Below, piece by piece: positions 18,348-26,420 of a DNA stretch of 64,000 nt. The stretch covers positions 248,001 to 312,000 of the forward strand of contig NZ_AP012977.1 in NCBI RefSeq assembly GCF_016592595.1, written 5' to 3'. The notes beneath the pieces were generated by a model, which saw nothing but the letters and a program-made list of their open reading frames with translations, searched no databases and was not told the DNA's origin. The DNA is from Abyssogena phaseoliformis symbiont OG214 (lineage in GTDB: Bacteria > Pseudomonadota > Gammaproteobacteria > PS1 > Pseudothioglobaceae). A program made the position numbers and the translations under genes. Positions within the stretch are counted from its first letter, which is position 1. Each line of letters begins with the position of its first letter.

Positions 18348-18697
18348 ATGAGTACAATCATTTATCACAATCCAAAATGATTCTAAATCAAGAATCAACA
18401 TTAGGCATTTTAGAACAAAAAAAATGTTGATTTTGAGATAATTAAATATTTAGAAAACCCACCCACTAATAATGAACTCAAGCAATTATTAACTGATTTG
18501 AACCTTGTGAGGCTAGATTGCTTATGCGAAAAGGCGAGCCTAAATATAAAAAAGGCTTGGACAATGAGGCTTTAACTGAAGAGCAATTAATTAATGCCAT
18601 AGTCAAAACACCTTAATTAATTGAACACCCTATTGTAAGGACAAGCAAAGGTGTTGTTATTGGTCGTTCACCTGAAAATGTTTTGTCTATTCTCTAA
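18348..18697 (+). pseudogene. arsC: ArsC-type arsenate reductase (or Spx/YffB-like), decayed
   Basis: From ATG 18348 the text is MSTIIYHNPK, then TGA where the catalytic Cys (HNPKCSKS) belongs. Later frames give FEIIKYLENPPTNNELKQLL, ARLLMRKGEPKYKKGLDNEA, TEEQLINAIVKTP, and after another stop LIEHPIVRTSKGVVIGRSPE, ending at 18697. This is the full ArsC layout, including the RT...VVIGRPPE tail. Several frameshifts and the loss of the cysteine codon show that it is dead. ArsC reduces arsenate to arsenite using glutaredoxin. Confidence 0.85.
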
Positions 18698-18723
18698 AAT
18701 AAATCTTGCTCATTTAGAAGGCT

Positions 18724-19383
18724 TTAGTCAATAAGCAGGGTTGATAAATGACCTTCACGTGCTTTAATGTTGGAATAATAAGCATCATCCAGCCCTTCAA
18801 CCACTGAATTTTTAACCACATCCACTTGTAACAGCTCTTTACTCCACGTGTTTAGATGTTTAAACTCATCAAGTGATAAAGCATTGTTGGTAAATTCATT
18901 AATCCAACTTAGACGCATAAATATAGGTGCAAAGGCGGCATCAATCATGTTGAAATCGTTGCCATTAAAAAACTTAGCCGCACTTTTAATTGTTTCAATT
19001 TTTGCTAATTTAGTAAATAATGCTATTTTTGATTGATTAAATTTTTCCTCATCGCCTGTGATAATACCAAATAAATCACTAAGAATGTCTGATGAAAATA
19101 CAATCCAAGAGCGATTATTGGCTCTTTGAATGGAGTTACTAGGGTGAAAGCTATCATTGCTTATTTCATTAATAAATTCAGTAATAACCAAAGACTCAAA
19201 CACCACTTGGTCGTCCACTCTTAATAAAGGGACTTGTCCAGTGGGGGAAATATCTTTAAACCAATCTGGTGGATTCATGGGATTGATATAAGTCATTTTA
19301 AAATCAAGTTTTTGCGTATTAAGCGAAATAATAGCACGCTGTGCAAATGGACAAAGTTTAAAGCTGATCAGTTCTAGTTTCAT
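18724..19383 (-). CDS. Glutathione S-transferase family protein
   Basis: The start at 19383 follows a Shine-Dalgarno GAGGAATT and gives 219 residues. The N-terminal thioredoxin-like domain has KLELISFKLCPFAQRAIISL and the GSH-binding SPTGQVPLL and VVFESLVITEFI. The C-terminal all-helical domain runs from about residue 90. The CPFAQR motif resembles omega/beta-class GSTs and SspA. The substrate is not predictable. It lies downstream of the nadD-rsfS-rlmH cluster on the same strand. Confidence 0.85.
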   Translation of the reverse strand: MKLELISFKLCPFAQRAIISLNTQKLDFKMTYINPMNPPDWFKDISPTGQVPLLRVDDQVVFESLVITEFINEISNDSFHPSNSIQRANNRSWIVFSSDILSDLFGIITGDEEKFNQSKIALFTKLAKIETIKSAAKFFNGNDFNMIDAAFAPIFMRLSWINEFTNNALSLDEFKHLNTWSKELLQVDVVKNSVVEGLDDAYYSNIKAREGHLSTLLID

Positions 19384-19405
19384 AATTCCTCGATTGATTG
19401 TTGTA

Positions 19406-19874
19406 TTATTCTCTATGAGAAGGGTGATTGGTAAGCAATGAATGAGCATGATAAATTGGCTCCACTGCCAGTAGTCTTGTAAATGCGTGCGGCACTGTTA
19501 AATTTGACAAACCCCATAATTGATGTGTAGTATTTTTGACTGACTTGCTTAATCCATCAAACACCGCCAATTAGCAAGGCAATGTTATCGCCATTTTTTT
19601 GCCAATTTGATAAAAAATGAGTCATAGATTTGGTACTATGTTGCTTGCTACGTTCATCAAATGCAATGGTTAAATTAGAACCTTTTGTGGCTTTAATAAG
19701 CAACTCGCCTTCTAATTCTTTAATTTGCTCGTTATTTTTTCCTTTGCGTTTTTGCGCCTCAAGAGCAATCAAGTTAAAGTTAAGTGAAGCAGGTAATTGC
19801 TTTTGATAATGATGAATGCCTGTTTGTATCCAGTCCGGCATTTTTTTACCAACGGCAATCAGGTTTATTTTCAT
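19406..19874 (-). pseudogene. rlmH: 23S rRNA pseudouridine-1915 methyltransferase RlmH, frameshifted
   Basis: RlmH is a 155-residue SPOUT methyltransferase acting on pseudouridine 1915. The first 105 residues are good (MKINLIAVGKKMPDWIQTGI, TIAFDERSKQHSTKS, LLIGG), then the frame breaks at the SAM-binding GGPDGL (one extra T near 19560). The second frame reads DGLSKSVKNTTHQLWGLSNL and ends AVEPIYHAHSLLTNHPSHRE. The tail has also drifted at conserved positions (YR to YH, HPYHR to HPSHR). So loss is not just a single-base artefact. Confidence 0.85.
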
Positions 19875-19875
19875 A

Positions 19876-20208
19876 TTAGGTGTTTTCTAATCCTGACCAA
19901 AGTTTTTCTAATTTGTAAAATTTTCTGGTTTTTTCCGTCATCACATGCACCACAACTTCTGCTAAGTCTATCAACATCCAATGCCCAGTTTCAATGCCTT
20001 CAATGCCTAGCATTTTCATATTAAGGCGCTTGGCCTCAATTTTAAGATTATTAGCGATACCGCGCACATGTTGAACGGATCGACCTGTGGCAATAACAAT
20101 GGCTTCAATATCAGCACTTTGTTCTAAAATTTTTAAGGTGACGATGTCCTCACCTTTTAATTCTTCAATGGTGTTAGTAACGGTCTTTAATTGTTGTTCT
20201 AAATTCAT
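19876..20208 (-). CDS. rsfS: Ribosomal silencing factor RsfS
   Basis: RsfS binds L14 of the 50S subunit and blocks subunit joining under starvation. The protein has 110 residues. Signature segments are EELKGEDIVTLKI, IVIATGRSVQHVRGIANNL and GHWMLIDLAEVVVHVMTEKT, ending in the RKFYKLEKLW region. It overlaps the end of nadD by 4 bp and is followed 1 bp later by the rlmH remnant, the usual nadD-rsfS-rlmH order. Confidence 0.95.
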   Translation of the reverse strand: MNLEQQLKTVTNTIEELKGEDIVTLKILEQSADIEAIVIATGRSVQHVRGIANNLKIEAKRLNMKMLGIEGIETGHWMLIDLAEVVVHVMTEKTRKFYKLEKLWSGLENT

Positions 20209-20813
20209 AAGGTATTAATATAATTAATAATAGATTCTGGCAATAGCCCAGATAAGTTTTTATGGTTGCGCATCTTACCGTGAATAGCGCTTGAAGAAAT
20301 ATCAAGCATTTGATTATTTGCAAAAAAGACAAACCCAGTCTTTTGTTTTGCTAAATCATTAACCACATTGGTTAATTTAAAACCATATTTTTCTTGATGT
20401 ATTAAAGCACCAGATCTAGCAATGACCACTAGGTGGCAATATTGGTAAAAATCTTGATATTCTTTCCAACTGCTCAGCGTATTAAAATTATCCATCCCCA
20501 TGATTAAACAAATAGAGTCATTTTGATAGTCTGATTGAATGTGTTTGAGCGAGTCAATGGTGTAGGAGTCTCTATTTTGTTCAATTTCTCTAGCATCTAT
20601 CGAGAGTGTGTTAAATTCTTCAACGACCAAGTGCAACATATCCATACGCTGATTAACACTAAAATTGAGCCGTTTTTTATGTACAGATTCAGCGCAAGGC
20701 ATTAAAAATAATTTTGATAATCCAAGCTTTGTTTTGAGCTGGGCGGCATTTTTTAAATGCCCATAATGAACGGGGTCAAACGAGCCACCAAAAAAGCCAA
20801 TCATTTTAAACAA
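20205..20813 (-). CDS. nadD: Nicotinate-nucleotide adenylyltransferase NadD
   Basis: NadD forms nicotinic acid adenine dinucleotide from NaMN and ATP in NAD synthesis. The 202-residue protein has the nucleotidyltransferase motif GFFGGSFDPVHYGHLKNA (GxFDPxHxGH), LIMGMDNFNTLSSWKEYQ and the second motif DISSSAIHGKMR (ISSTxIR type). It is full length. It leads the nadD-rsfS-rlmH operon. Confidence 0.95.
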   Translation of the reverse strand: MFKMIGFFGGSFDPVHYGHLKNAAQLKTKLGLSKLFLMPCAESVHKKRLNFSVNQRMDMLHLVVEEFNTLSIDAREIEQNRDSYTIDSLKHIQSDYQNDSICLIMGMDNFNTLSSWKEYQDFYQYCHLVVIARSGALIHQEKYGFKLTNVVNDLAKQKTGFVFFANNQMLDISSSAIHGKMRNHKNLSGLLPESIINYINTL

Positions 20814-20840
20814 TTTAAAACCTAGACTCTTTTGCAGTAC

Positions 20841-21563
20841 TCATAACATAGCCTTAATTTCTGTTTGGGTGACAGCATCTGCAGGATAAGGGATTTTTCC
20901 TTGTTGCATACCGTTAACATAATTAACAAAATCAGCCTTGTTATCAAGCAATAAAAAAGCATTCCCTTGTTTTTGTTCACCCATTGTTGTGTTAACTTTT
21001 GCGCCGTAGTCATGCCCACAATGTAGCATTACGTCATTATCAATACGTTTGAGTTTTTGCATAGAATGAAACAATTCGTTAATATTACCACCAGGCAATG
21101 AACAATGTCCCGCCCCATAAACAAACAAAGTATCACCAGCAATAATATGCCCATCTAACAAATAACAAATACCACCAGCGCTGTGTCCTGGTGTGTTGAT
21201 AATTTTAGCTGGTGTATTGCCGATAAAAACAGTGTCGTTGTCTTCAACAGTTCCAGGCGGGCTGTTAATTTGCAAATAAGGCACTTCATTAACACCCACT
21301 GTTATTTTAGCGCCTGTCGCTTCTACAATTTCATCAACGGCATTGGTGTGGTCAAAGTGCCAATGAGTTAGCCAAATATTAGTGAGCGTGTAACCTTTAT
21401 CGTGTATCCGCTGAAGAAACAAGGGTGCGTCCCATGCCGGGTCAACAATGGCGCAGGTTTTTGTGCTATGGTCAAAGATAAAGTGAATGGAGTCTTCTAA
21501 AGCGCCGATGTGGTAGAGTATTTCTAGTGTGTAAGTTTTTTCTTTAAAAGTTCGCATGTCCAT
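20841..21563 (-). CDS. Metallo-beta-lactamase fold hydrolase (glyoxalase II-like)
   Basis: This 240-residue protein has the metal-binding motif WLTHWHFDHTNAVDE (HxHxDH). The later ligands are in INTPGHSAGGICYLL, HIIAGDTLFVYGAGHCSLPG and MLHCGHDYG. It most resembles glyoxalase II or persulfide dioxygenase-like MBL proteins. In a sulfur oxidiser a persulfide dioxygenase role is conceivable but not shown. The gene ends 27 bp before nadD on the same strand. Confidence 0.85.
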   Translation of the reverse strand: MDMRTFKEKTYTLEILYHIGALEDSIHFIFDHSTKTCAIVDPAWDAPLFLQRIHDKGYTLTNIWLTHWHFDHTNAVDEIVEATGAKITVGVNEVPYLQINSPPGTVEDNDTVFIGNTPAKIINTPGHSAGGICYLLDGHIIAGDTLFVYGAGHCSLPGGNINELFHSMQKLKRIDNDVMLHCGHDYGAKVNTTMGEQKQGNAFLLLDNKADFVNYVNGMQQGKIPYPADAVTQTEIKAML

Positions 21564-21655
21564 GTCATTATTTTACCAATTATCTCTTGACTAATTCAAC
21601 TTAGAGATTATAATTTACATTTTTTGCTGATAAGTCAGTAATTTGGTGGTGTTTT

Positions 21656-21731
21656 GGGGCTATAGCTCAGCTGGGAGAGCACGACACTGGCAGTGTCGGG
21701 GTCAGCGGTTCGATCCCGCTTGGCTCCACCA
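21656..21731 (+). tRNA. tRNA-Ala (GGC)
   Basis: The acceptor stem is GGGGCTA/TGGCTCC and the D-arm begins TAGCTCAGCTGGGAGAGC. The anticodon arm is CGACA-CTGGCAG-TGTCG with anticodon GGC. The T-arm is AGCGGTTCGATCCCGCT, and the 3' ACCA is encoded. The length is 76 nt. Confidence 0.97.
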
Positions 21732-21751
21732 CAAGTAAAAGAAAACGTTAT

Positions 21752-21826
21752 GTCGCCTTCGTCTATCGGTTAGGACCCCAGGTTTTCATCCTGGTAAGAG
21801 GAGTTCGATTCTCCTAGGCGATGCCA
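21752..21826 (+). tRNA. tRNA-Glu (TTC), copy 1
   Basis: The acceptor stem is GTCGCCT/AGGCGAT. The anticodon arm is CCAGG-TTTTCAT-CCTGG with anticodon TTC. The T-arm is GAGGAGTTCGATTCTCCT, and the CCA end is encoded. The length is 75 nt and all arms pair well. Confidence 0.95.
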
Positions 21827-21889
21827 TTTTTTTGTCTACTTGAAAAATATTTAGTTTATTTGTCTAAAGTTCTCAATTAAAATACCTTT

Positions 21890-21967
21890 GTCGCGTTCGT
21901 CTAGTCTGGCCCAGGACCCTAGGATTTCATCCTAGTAACAGGAGTTCAAATCTCTTACGCGACGCCA
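21890..21967 (+). tRNA. tRNA-Glu (TTC), copy 2, slightly aberrant
   Basis: The acceptor stem is GTCGCGT/ACGCGAC and the anticodon arm is CTAGG-ATTTCAT-CCTAG with anticodon TTC. The CCA end is encoded. The D-arm is longer than in copy 1 (TCTAGTCTGGCCCAGGA). The T-arm (AGGAG-TTCAAAT-CTCTT) has a G-T pair and lacks the usual purine pattern of TTCGAAT. It could be a second functional isoacceptor or a tRNA beginning to decay. Confidence 0.85.
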
Positions 21968-21998
21968 TTTTATGTTCATATGAGTGCTAATTATTGTT

Positions 21999-22943
21999 AT
22001 GAGTTTGTTAAGTGTTATTATCCCAAATCGACTCATTGGGCAGCGTATTGATGCTGCAATGGCGCAAATGTTGCCTAACTATTCACGTGCTAAAATCACC
22101 TACTGGATAAGGTCTGGTGATGCCTTAATTCATCATAAAACTTTCAAACCTAAAGAAAAAGTCTTAGGTGGTGAGGTGGTTGCCTTATCAATAAAAACTG
22201 AAAAAACCAACGCGTGGTTGGCAGAAGATATTGCCATTGACGTGGTGTATGAGGATGAGGCAATTATTATTATTAATAAACCAGTAGGCTTAGTCACACA
22301 TCCTGGTGCAGGTAATTGGACAGGAACGCTTGCCAATGCATTATTACATTATGATTCATCTTTAGCCAATCTTGGCCGAGCTGGCATTGTTCATCGCTTG
22401 GATAAAAATACCTCAGGATTAATGGTCGTTGCGCGCAGTGAGTATGCACAAAAATATTTAACCGAGCAACTACAAACCCATAGCATTTCAAGAGAATATT
22501 CAGCCATTATCTACGGTCATATGATTTCTGGTGGCACGATTGACGAGCCAATAGGGCGCGACCCTAAAGATAGAATTAGACAAGCCGTGGTTGAAGATGG
22601 CAAAGAGGCACTGACTCATTATCGCGTTATTGAGCGCTTTGCGCACCACACCCACGTTAAGGCAATTTTAGAAACAGGGCGCACTCATCAAATTCGAGTA
22701 CACCTATCATTTATTGGATATCCGCTGATTGCTGATCCGATGTATGGCGGCAAAATTCGTTTTCCCAAAAAAGCAGATGAGCAATTAAAAAATGCACTTA
22801 AAAATTTCAATCGTCAGACCCTTCATGCCAAAAAACTCACCCTCATCCACCCAACATCTGGTGAATTAATGTCATTCAAAGCGCCATTAGCGCAAGACAT
22901 GCAAGATTTATTGCAAGTATTGGCCAAATTTGATGCAAACTAA
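21999..22943 (+). CDS. rluD: 23S rRNA pseudouridine synthase RluD
   Basis: RluD makes pseudouridines 1911/1915/1917 in helix 69. The protein has an S4 domain (NRLIGQRIDAAMAQMLPNYS, PKEKVLGGEVVAL) and a RluA-type catalytic domain with GIVHRLDKNTSGLMVVARS, which contains the catalytic Asp. ETGRTHQIRVHLSFIGYPL and the C-terminal RQTLHAKKL are also present. The ATG at 21999 gives the usual N-terminus; a GTG at 21984 would add five residues. It is of normal length. Its target position 1915 is also the RlmH substrate, and rlmH is broken here. Confidence 0.93.
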   Translation: MSLLSVIIPNRLIGQRIDAAMAQMLPNYSRAKITYWIRSGDALIHHKTFKPKEKVLGGEVVALSIKTEKTNAWLAEDIAIDVVYEDEAIIIINKPVGLVTHPGAGNWTGTLANALLHYDSSLANLGRAGIVHRLDKNTSGLMVVARSEYAQKYLTEQLQTHSISREYSAIIYGHMISGGTIDEPIGRDPKDRIRQAVVEDGKEALTHYRVIERFAHHTHVKAILETGRTHQIRVHLSFIGYPLIADPMYGGKIRFPKKADEQLKNALKNFNRQTLHAKKLTLIHPTSGELMSFKAPLAQDMQDLLQVLAKFDAN

Positions 22944-23655
22944 GCCAAACTTTCCAAGCAGTGGTAAATTACTTTCAACCCCACGATACTTAGAAGGCGG
23001 CGTGAGTGTTGGTAATTATGATAATTTTAATCTTGTAACGCACACAAGCGACACTCCTGGTGCTGTTATCCCATAATCGTAAACTATTGGATTACTGATT
23101 ACGCATTTTGACTTACTCAGTGCGCCAAAACGGCTGAACCAAACGTATTCTAATATTTGCTTAGATGCTCAGTCTAATTGATTGTGAGGCAGACACTGTT
23201 ATTACTCGTGAAAAAGGCGTGGTTTGCGTGGTGATGGTAGCAGATTACTTGCCAATTTTTGCCGCTAATCAATCCGGGGCCACACAAGTTGGCATTGCTC
23301 ATGCGGGTTGGCAAGGGATTTTAAATGGCGTAATTGAGTCGTTTATACGCAATTTTATGAACGTGATCTATTAATACATTTTGGTGCAGCGATTTCATCA
23401 AAAAACCTTGAAGTAGGTAAGGAAGTATTTGAACAATTTATTACCAAGGATGAAAAATTGAGCGCAGTACTCACCCAAACAGGCAAAAAATATCATCTGG
23501 ACATCTATCAAGCTGCACGCATTATCCTTAATGATTTAGGTATTAAGACAATCAGTGGCGGTAATCAATGTACCGTTGAGCAGGAAAAAGATTATTTCTC
23601 TTATCGCCGAGATGGCGCACCTTATTTGGATAGCGATTTAATAATAATTTTTTAA
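22933..23655 (+). pseudogene. pgeF: PgeF/YfiH (laccase-domain, multicopper-like) protein, decayed
   Basis: The family (PgeF/YfiH, LACC1-like) acts on purine nucleosides or as a peptidoglycan-editing factor. Fragments read MQTKPNFPSSGKLLSTPRYL and GGVSVGNYDNFNLVTHTSD. DTVITREKGVVCVVMVADYL, then ATQVGIAHAGWQGILNGVIE (AHAGWRG motif) come next, and in another frame GGNQCTVEQEKDYFSYRRDG. Stops interrupt near 23075 and the frame breaks near 23370. It overlaps the end of rluD by 11 bp, the common rluD-yfiH arrangement. Confidence 0.85.
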
Positions 23656-23840
23656 ATATTGGCGAAAAAATATACAACAGTGGAAAGGCCACAACCCAAG
23701 CAATAGCAAAACTAGATAACCACTTGTCAATGGTTTACTCAGTCCAGCCAATATTAAGATAAATCACCATAAAAAGACATGATACTGACCATAAACAGTG
23801 ACATAACAATGCTAAATCTTAAGTGTATTTTCTTTTCCAT
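23656..23840 (-). pseudogene. Small membrane protein of DUF2798 type, decayed
   Basis: From the ATG at 23840 the text is MEKKIHLRFSIVMSLFMVSI, MSFYGDLS and then a stop. A shifted frame continues TIDKWLSSFAIAWVVAFPLL and YIFSPIF. This two-helix pattern matches DUF2798 membrane proteins. A frameshift and stop codons show that it is dead. The function of the family is unknown. Confidence 0.55.
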
Positions 23841-23842
23841 GG

Positions 23843-24253
23843 TTATTTTTCCTTGCTATCTTTGAGCTTGCCACTTGCGTAAAAATCCATCTCTTTAGTA
23901 AATGGATTAAGGTGGTAATAGTGCCGTGGTTTTTGTTTGCGTTGTTTTTGTTGCACCACACAGCCCACAACTTCAAACTCGCCTTTGAGTTCAATATCAT
24001 CATGTTGGGTATTTAAGCAGACCAAAAATTTACTTGAACCACGCTCAATATACTGGCGAAAATATAACTCACTATCAAAACGTACAACAGCGTAAGCACG
24101 ATTATGAATTTGCATGCCAGGGTCAATAATGACAATGCAATTTTCACTAAATTCTGGCGTCATATAGTTGCCTAAATTTTGCAGTGCGAATGGCTCAGAG
24201 TTGGTTGAGCAATTTGTTTGAAATAGTTCTTGTGGTGTATCTAAGTCTGACAT
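23843..24253 (-). CDS. S24-peptidase-like (LexA/UmuD fold) protein without the usual catalytic Ser
   Basis: This 136-residue protein has the beta-rich C-terminal domain seen in LexA/CI-type S24 peptidases: LGNYMTPEFSENCIVIIDPG, then AYAVVRFDSELYFRQYIE, and near the end EFEVVGCVVQQ. The position where GDSM normally supplies the nucleophile Ser reads GNYM, and the general-base Lys region reads VVRFDSELYFRQY. No DNA-binding domain is present. It may be a structural or regulatory relic of the family. The start overlaps the mutM stop by 13 bp, so the two are co-transcribed. Confidence 0.65.
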   Translation of the reverse strand: MSDLDTPQELFQTNCSTNSEPFALQNLGNYMTPEFSENCIVIIDPGMQIHNRAYAVVRFDSELYFRQYIERGSSKFLVCLNTQHDDIELKGEFEVVGCVVQQKQRKQKPRHYYHLNPFTKEMDFYASGKLKDSKEK

Positions 24254-25050
24254 TTTTTACAATAGAATGTGGATCGTTGGTTTTGTATAATTCTAATTAT
24301 TTTACCCTTGCAAAGACAGCATGTCTTATTTTCACAACCGTACACAGACAAAATCTGGGTGAAATATCCAGGATTGCCATCAACTTGAGAAAAATCTTGC
24401 AAGGTTGTGCCACCTGCCTTAATAGCTTGAGTCAAGATGACTTTAATACACCGAGTTAAAATATTATACCGAGTCTTAGATATACTTCCAGCCTTGCGTT
24501 GTGGATTAATACCTGCCATAAACAAACTCTCGCAAGCATAGATATTACCCACACCAACCACGATTTTGCTATCCATAATAAAGGCCTTGATGTTTTGCTG
24601 TTTGTTTCGTGATTTTTGATATAAATACCCGTCATTAAATGATGCCTCCAAAGGTTCAACTCCTAATGAATCCAGTAATTTGTGTGAGCCATCTTTTGAA
24701 AATAATACTGCACCAAAACGCCTTGGGTCATTCAAGCGCATATTTGTGCCATTATTAAATTGCAATTCAAAATGCTCATGCTTGAGTAGTGGCGTTTCAA
24801 TATTAACCACCTTAATTGAGCCACTCATACCTAAATGGATAATTAACGTACCTACCTTAAACCTAATCAATAAGTATTTACTACGACGCTCAATTGTATT
24901 AATTTTTTGATTAGCCAATGTTGTTATCAAATGTTTAGGCATAGCCCAACGCAAATTTTCTCGATGCAGTATTACTCGATTCACTTTTTGATTAACAATT
25001 AAAGGCATAAGTCCACGCTTAGTAGTTTCGACTTCTGGAAGTTCAGGCAT
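24241..25050 (-). CDS. mutM: Formamidopyrimidine-DNA glycosylase MutM (Fpg)
   Basis: MutM excises 8-oxoguanine and nicks the abasic site. The 269-residue protein starts MPELPEVETTKRGL (catalytic P2, E3) and has LIIHLGMSGSIKVV with the conserved Lys segment. The helix-two-turn-helix region is VGVGNIYACESLFMAGINP. The C-terminal zinc finger is CENKTCCLCKGKI...FYCKKCQ (four usable cysteines). All catalytic features are present, so oxidative base repair is kept although uvrD is lost. Confidence 0.95.
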   Translation of the reverse strand: MPELPEVETTKRGLMPLIVNQKVNRVILHRENLRWAMPKHLITTLANQKINTIERRSKYLLIRFKVGTLIIHLGMSGSIKVVNIETPLLKHEHFELQFNNGTNMRLNDPRRFGAVLFSKDGSHKLLDSLGVEPLEASFNDGYLYQKSRNKQQNIKAFIMDSKIVVGVGNIYACESLFMAGINPQRKAGSISKTRYNILTRCIKVILTQAIKAGGTTLQDFSQVDGNPGYFTQILSVYGCENKTCCLCKGKIIRIIQNQRSTFYCKKCQT

Positions 25051-25129
25051 ATAAAAAGGTTAAAAATTAACACACATCAAGAAAAATACCTTATTATAAT
25101 AATCAACTTTAACAACGACGGAGGGAAAT

Positions 25130-25717
25130 ATGTTTAATCGCATCAATTTGGTTCAGTGCAAAATAGCACTTGGTTTTGTTACTACTGCAATTATGGTTTA
25201 TTTGGTAGGCATGGACGTTATCATTAATCAGCATTATGCTTTTAGTGTGTGGCTACATGTATTGGCAGGCATTGTTTGGATTGGTTTGCTTTATTACTTT
25301 AACTTTGTTCAAGTACCAGGCATGGGTCAAGCGTTAGCCGACACTGATGGCCCTGGCCCAGCAGCCATTGGTAAATATATTGCTCCTCGCGCATTATTGT
25401 GGTTTCGCATGGCAGCAGTAACCACTTGGATTTTAGGCTTGGTATTGTTAGCACTGCAATCTCGTGGTATGGACGGTATTATTGGCGCATTTACCCTTGC
25501 ACAAGGCTATCAAGTGATTGGTATCGGCGCATGGATGGGCACCATCATGGCATTTAATGTTTGGTTTATCATTTGGCCAAATCAGCAAAAGATTTTAGGC
25601 ATGAAAGAGGCAACTGCAGAAGAAATTGCAACAGCAAAGAAAAATGCAGCATTGGCATCAAGTGTTAATGTTATTTTATCCATTCCGATGTTATTAACCA
25701 TGCTTGCATGGCACTAA
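25130..25717 (+). CDS. PuuD-like (urate hydroxylase-type) membrane protein
   Basis: This 195-residue integral membrane protein has about four helices. SVWLHVLAGIVWIGLLYYFN and APRALLWFRMAAVTTWILG resemble the N-terminal membrane domain of PuuD/urate oxidase-type proteins. The latter part has IGIGAWMGTIMAFNVWFIIW and PNQQKILGM. The PuuD cytochrome c domain is missing, which is common for stand-alone versions. A urate role is not implied. Conserved His residues in the helices could bind haem. It has its own Shine-Dalgarno sequence (GACGGAGGGAAAT) and a terminator downstream. Confidence 0.72.
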   Translation: MFNRINLVQCKIALGFVTTAIMVYLVGMDVIINQHYAFSVWLHVLAGIVWIGLLYYFNFVQVPGMGQALADTDGPGPAAIGKYIAPRALLWFRMAAVTTWILGLVLLALQSRGMDGIIGAFTLAQGYQVIGIGAWMGTIMAFNVWFIIWPNQQKILGMKEATAEEIATAKKNAALASSVNVILSIPMLLTMLAWH

Positions 25718-25740
25718 AGTAAGCTGTAATATCCACAAAA

Positions 25741-25766
25741 AACCGAGGCAAGCCTCAGTTTTATTA
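25741..25766 (+). terminator. Rho-independent terminator
   Basis: A stem AAC-GAGGC/GCCTC-GTT with one mismatch and an AA loop is followed by TTTATTAT. It lies 23 bp after the PuuD-like gene. Confidence 0.85.
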
Positions 25767-25797
25767 TAATCTTAAGTCAAAAAGACTAAGGAATCAA

Positions 25798-26028
25798 ATG
25801 AATGCACTAACATTATCGCACACACTACAAGAGGCTGGACTTAGCGTTAAACAAGCTGATGCCATTGCTCAAGCCATTGATGAGAAAAATAATGAAATAG
25901 TTACCAAAGATTATTTTGACCAAGGACTTAAAGGCATCAAGGAAATGATGTACTTAGCTTTTGCCTTGGTAGGTGCAGGCATCGGTTATCTAGCAACTTT
26001 AATTCACACCGTCATTAGTAAACTTTAA
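25798..26028 (+). CDS. Small protein with C-terminal membrane helix
   Basis: The 76 residues form a helical, coiled-coil-prone N-terminal part (LSHTLQEAGLSVKQADAIA, AIDEKNNEIVTKDYFDQGL). A single hydrophobic helix AFALVGAGIGYLATLI sits near the end. The layout resembles small DUF1640-like/CCDC90-type proteins, often found in pairs with phage or plasmid genes. I cannot assign a function. A second tiny reading frame follows. Confidence 0.6.
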   Translation: MNALTLSHTLQEAGLSVKQADAIAQAIDEKNNEIVTKDYFDQGLKGIKEMMYLAFALVGAGIGYLATLIHTVISKL

Positions 26029-26047
26029 ATAAAAGAATGATGGTATT

Positions 26048-26161
26048 ATGATTTCTAATCAAGATAGAAGATTGACTCGTATTGAGCTATTAATAACTAG
26101 ATTATCAGGTGCAGGTGCTTATACATTTAGTTTGTTAAACATGATTCTTGGTAAATTGTAA
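26048..26161 (+). CDS. Very small hypothetical protein
   Basis: The 37-codon frame MISNQDRRLTRIELLITRLS (then GAGAYTFSLLNMILGKL) follows the previous small gene by 19 bp. It has a basic start and an amphipathic or hydrophobic second half. No family is recognised. It may be the partner of, or a remnant related to, the upstream gene. Coding status is uncertain. Confidence 0.4.
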   Translation: MISNQDRRLTRIELLITRLSGAGAYTFSLLNMILGKL

Positions 26162-26302
26162 CCTTGGTTTTAACTTGATGTTGTATTTTTAACAAATCGA
26201 ATTTAAACCCATCTGCAAAGGGATTTAAAGCATTTTAAAACAAACAAAATTCATATTTTTGTAGTATTTTTACATTTTTTGTATCTTTTTTACAAAAAAA
26301 AC

Positions 26303-26330
26303 TTGACTATTTAAAACAGATACGTATAAT
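26303..26330 (+). promoter_or_regulatory. Strong sigma-70 promoter of the porin gene
   Basis: TTGACT (26303-26308) and TATAAT (26325-26330) are separated by 16 bp, in a very A/T-rich upstream context. The leader of about 85 nt to the porin ATG ends in TTTTTGGAGACAAAAA, a good Shine-Dalgarno sequence. Confidence 0.85.
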
Positions 26331-26420
26331 TCATTACATCTTTGTAGTAATACAAAGTAACGCAAGTTAAAAGGTTGGAAATTTCTTTTAGCATAACTTT
26401 TAAATTTTTGGAGACAAAAA

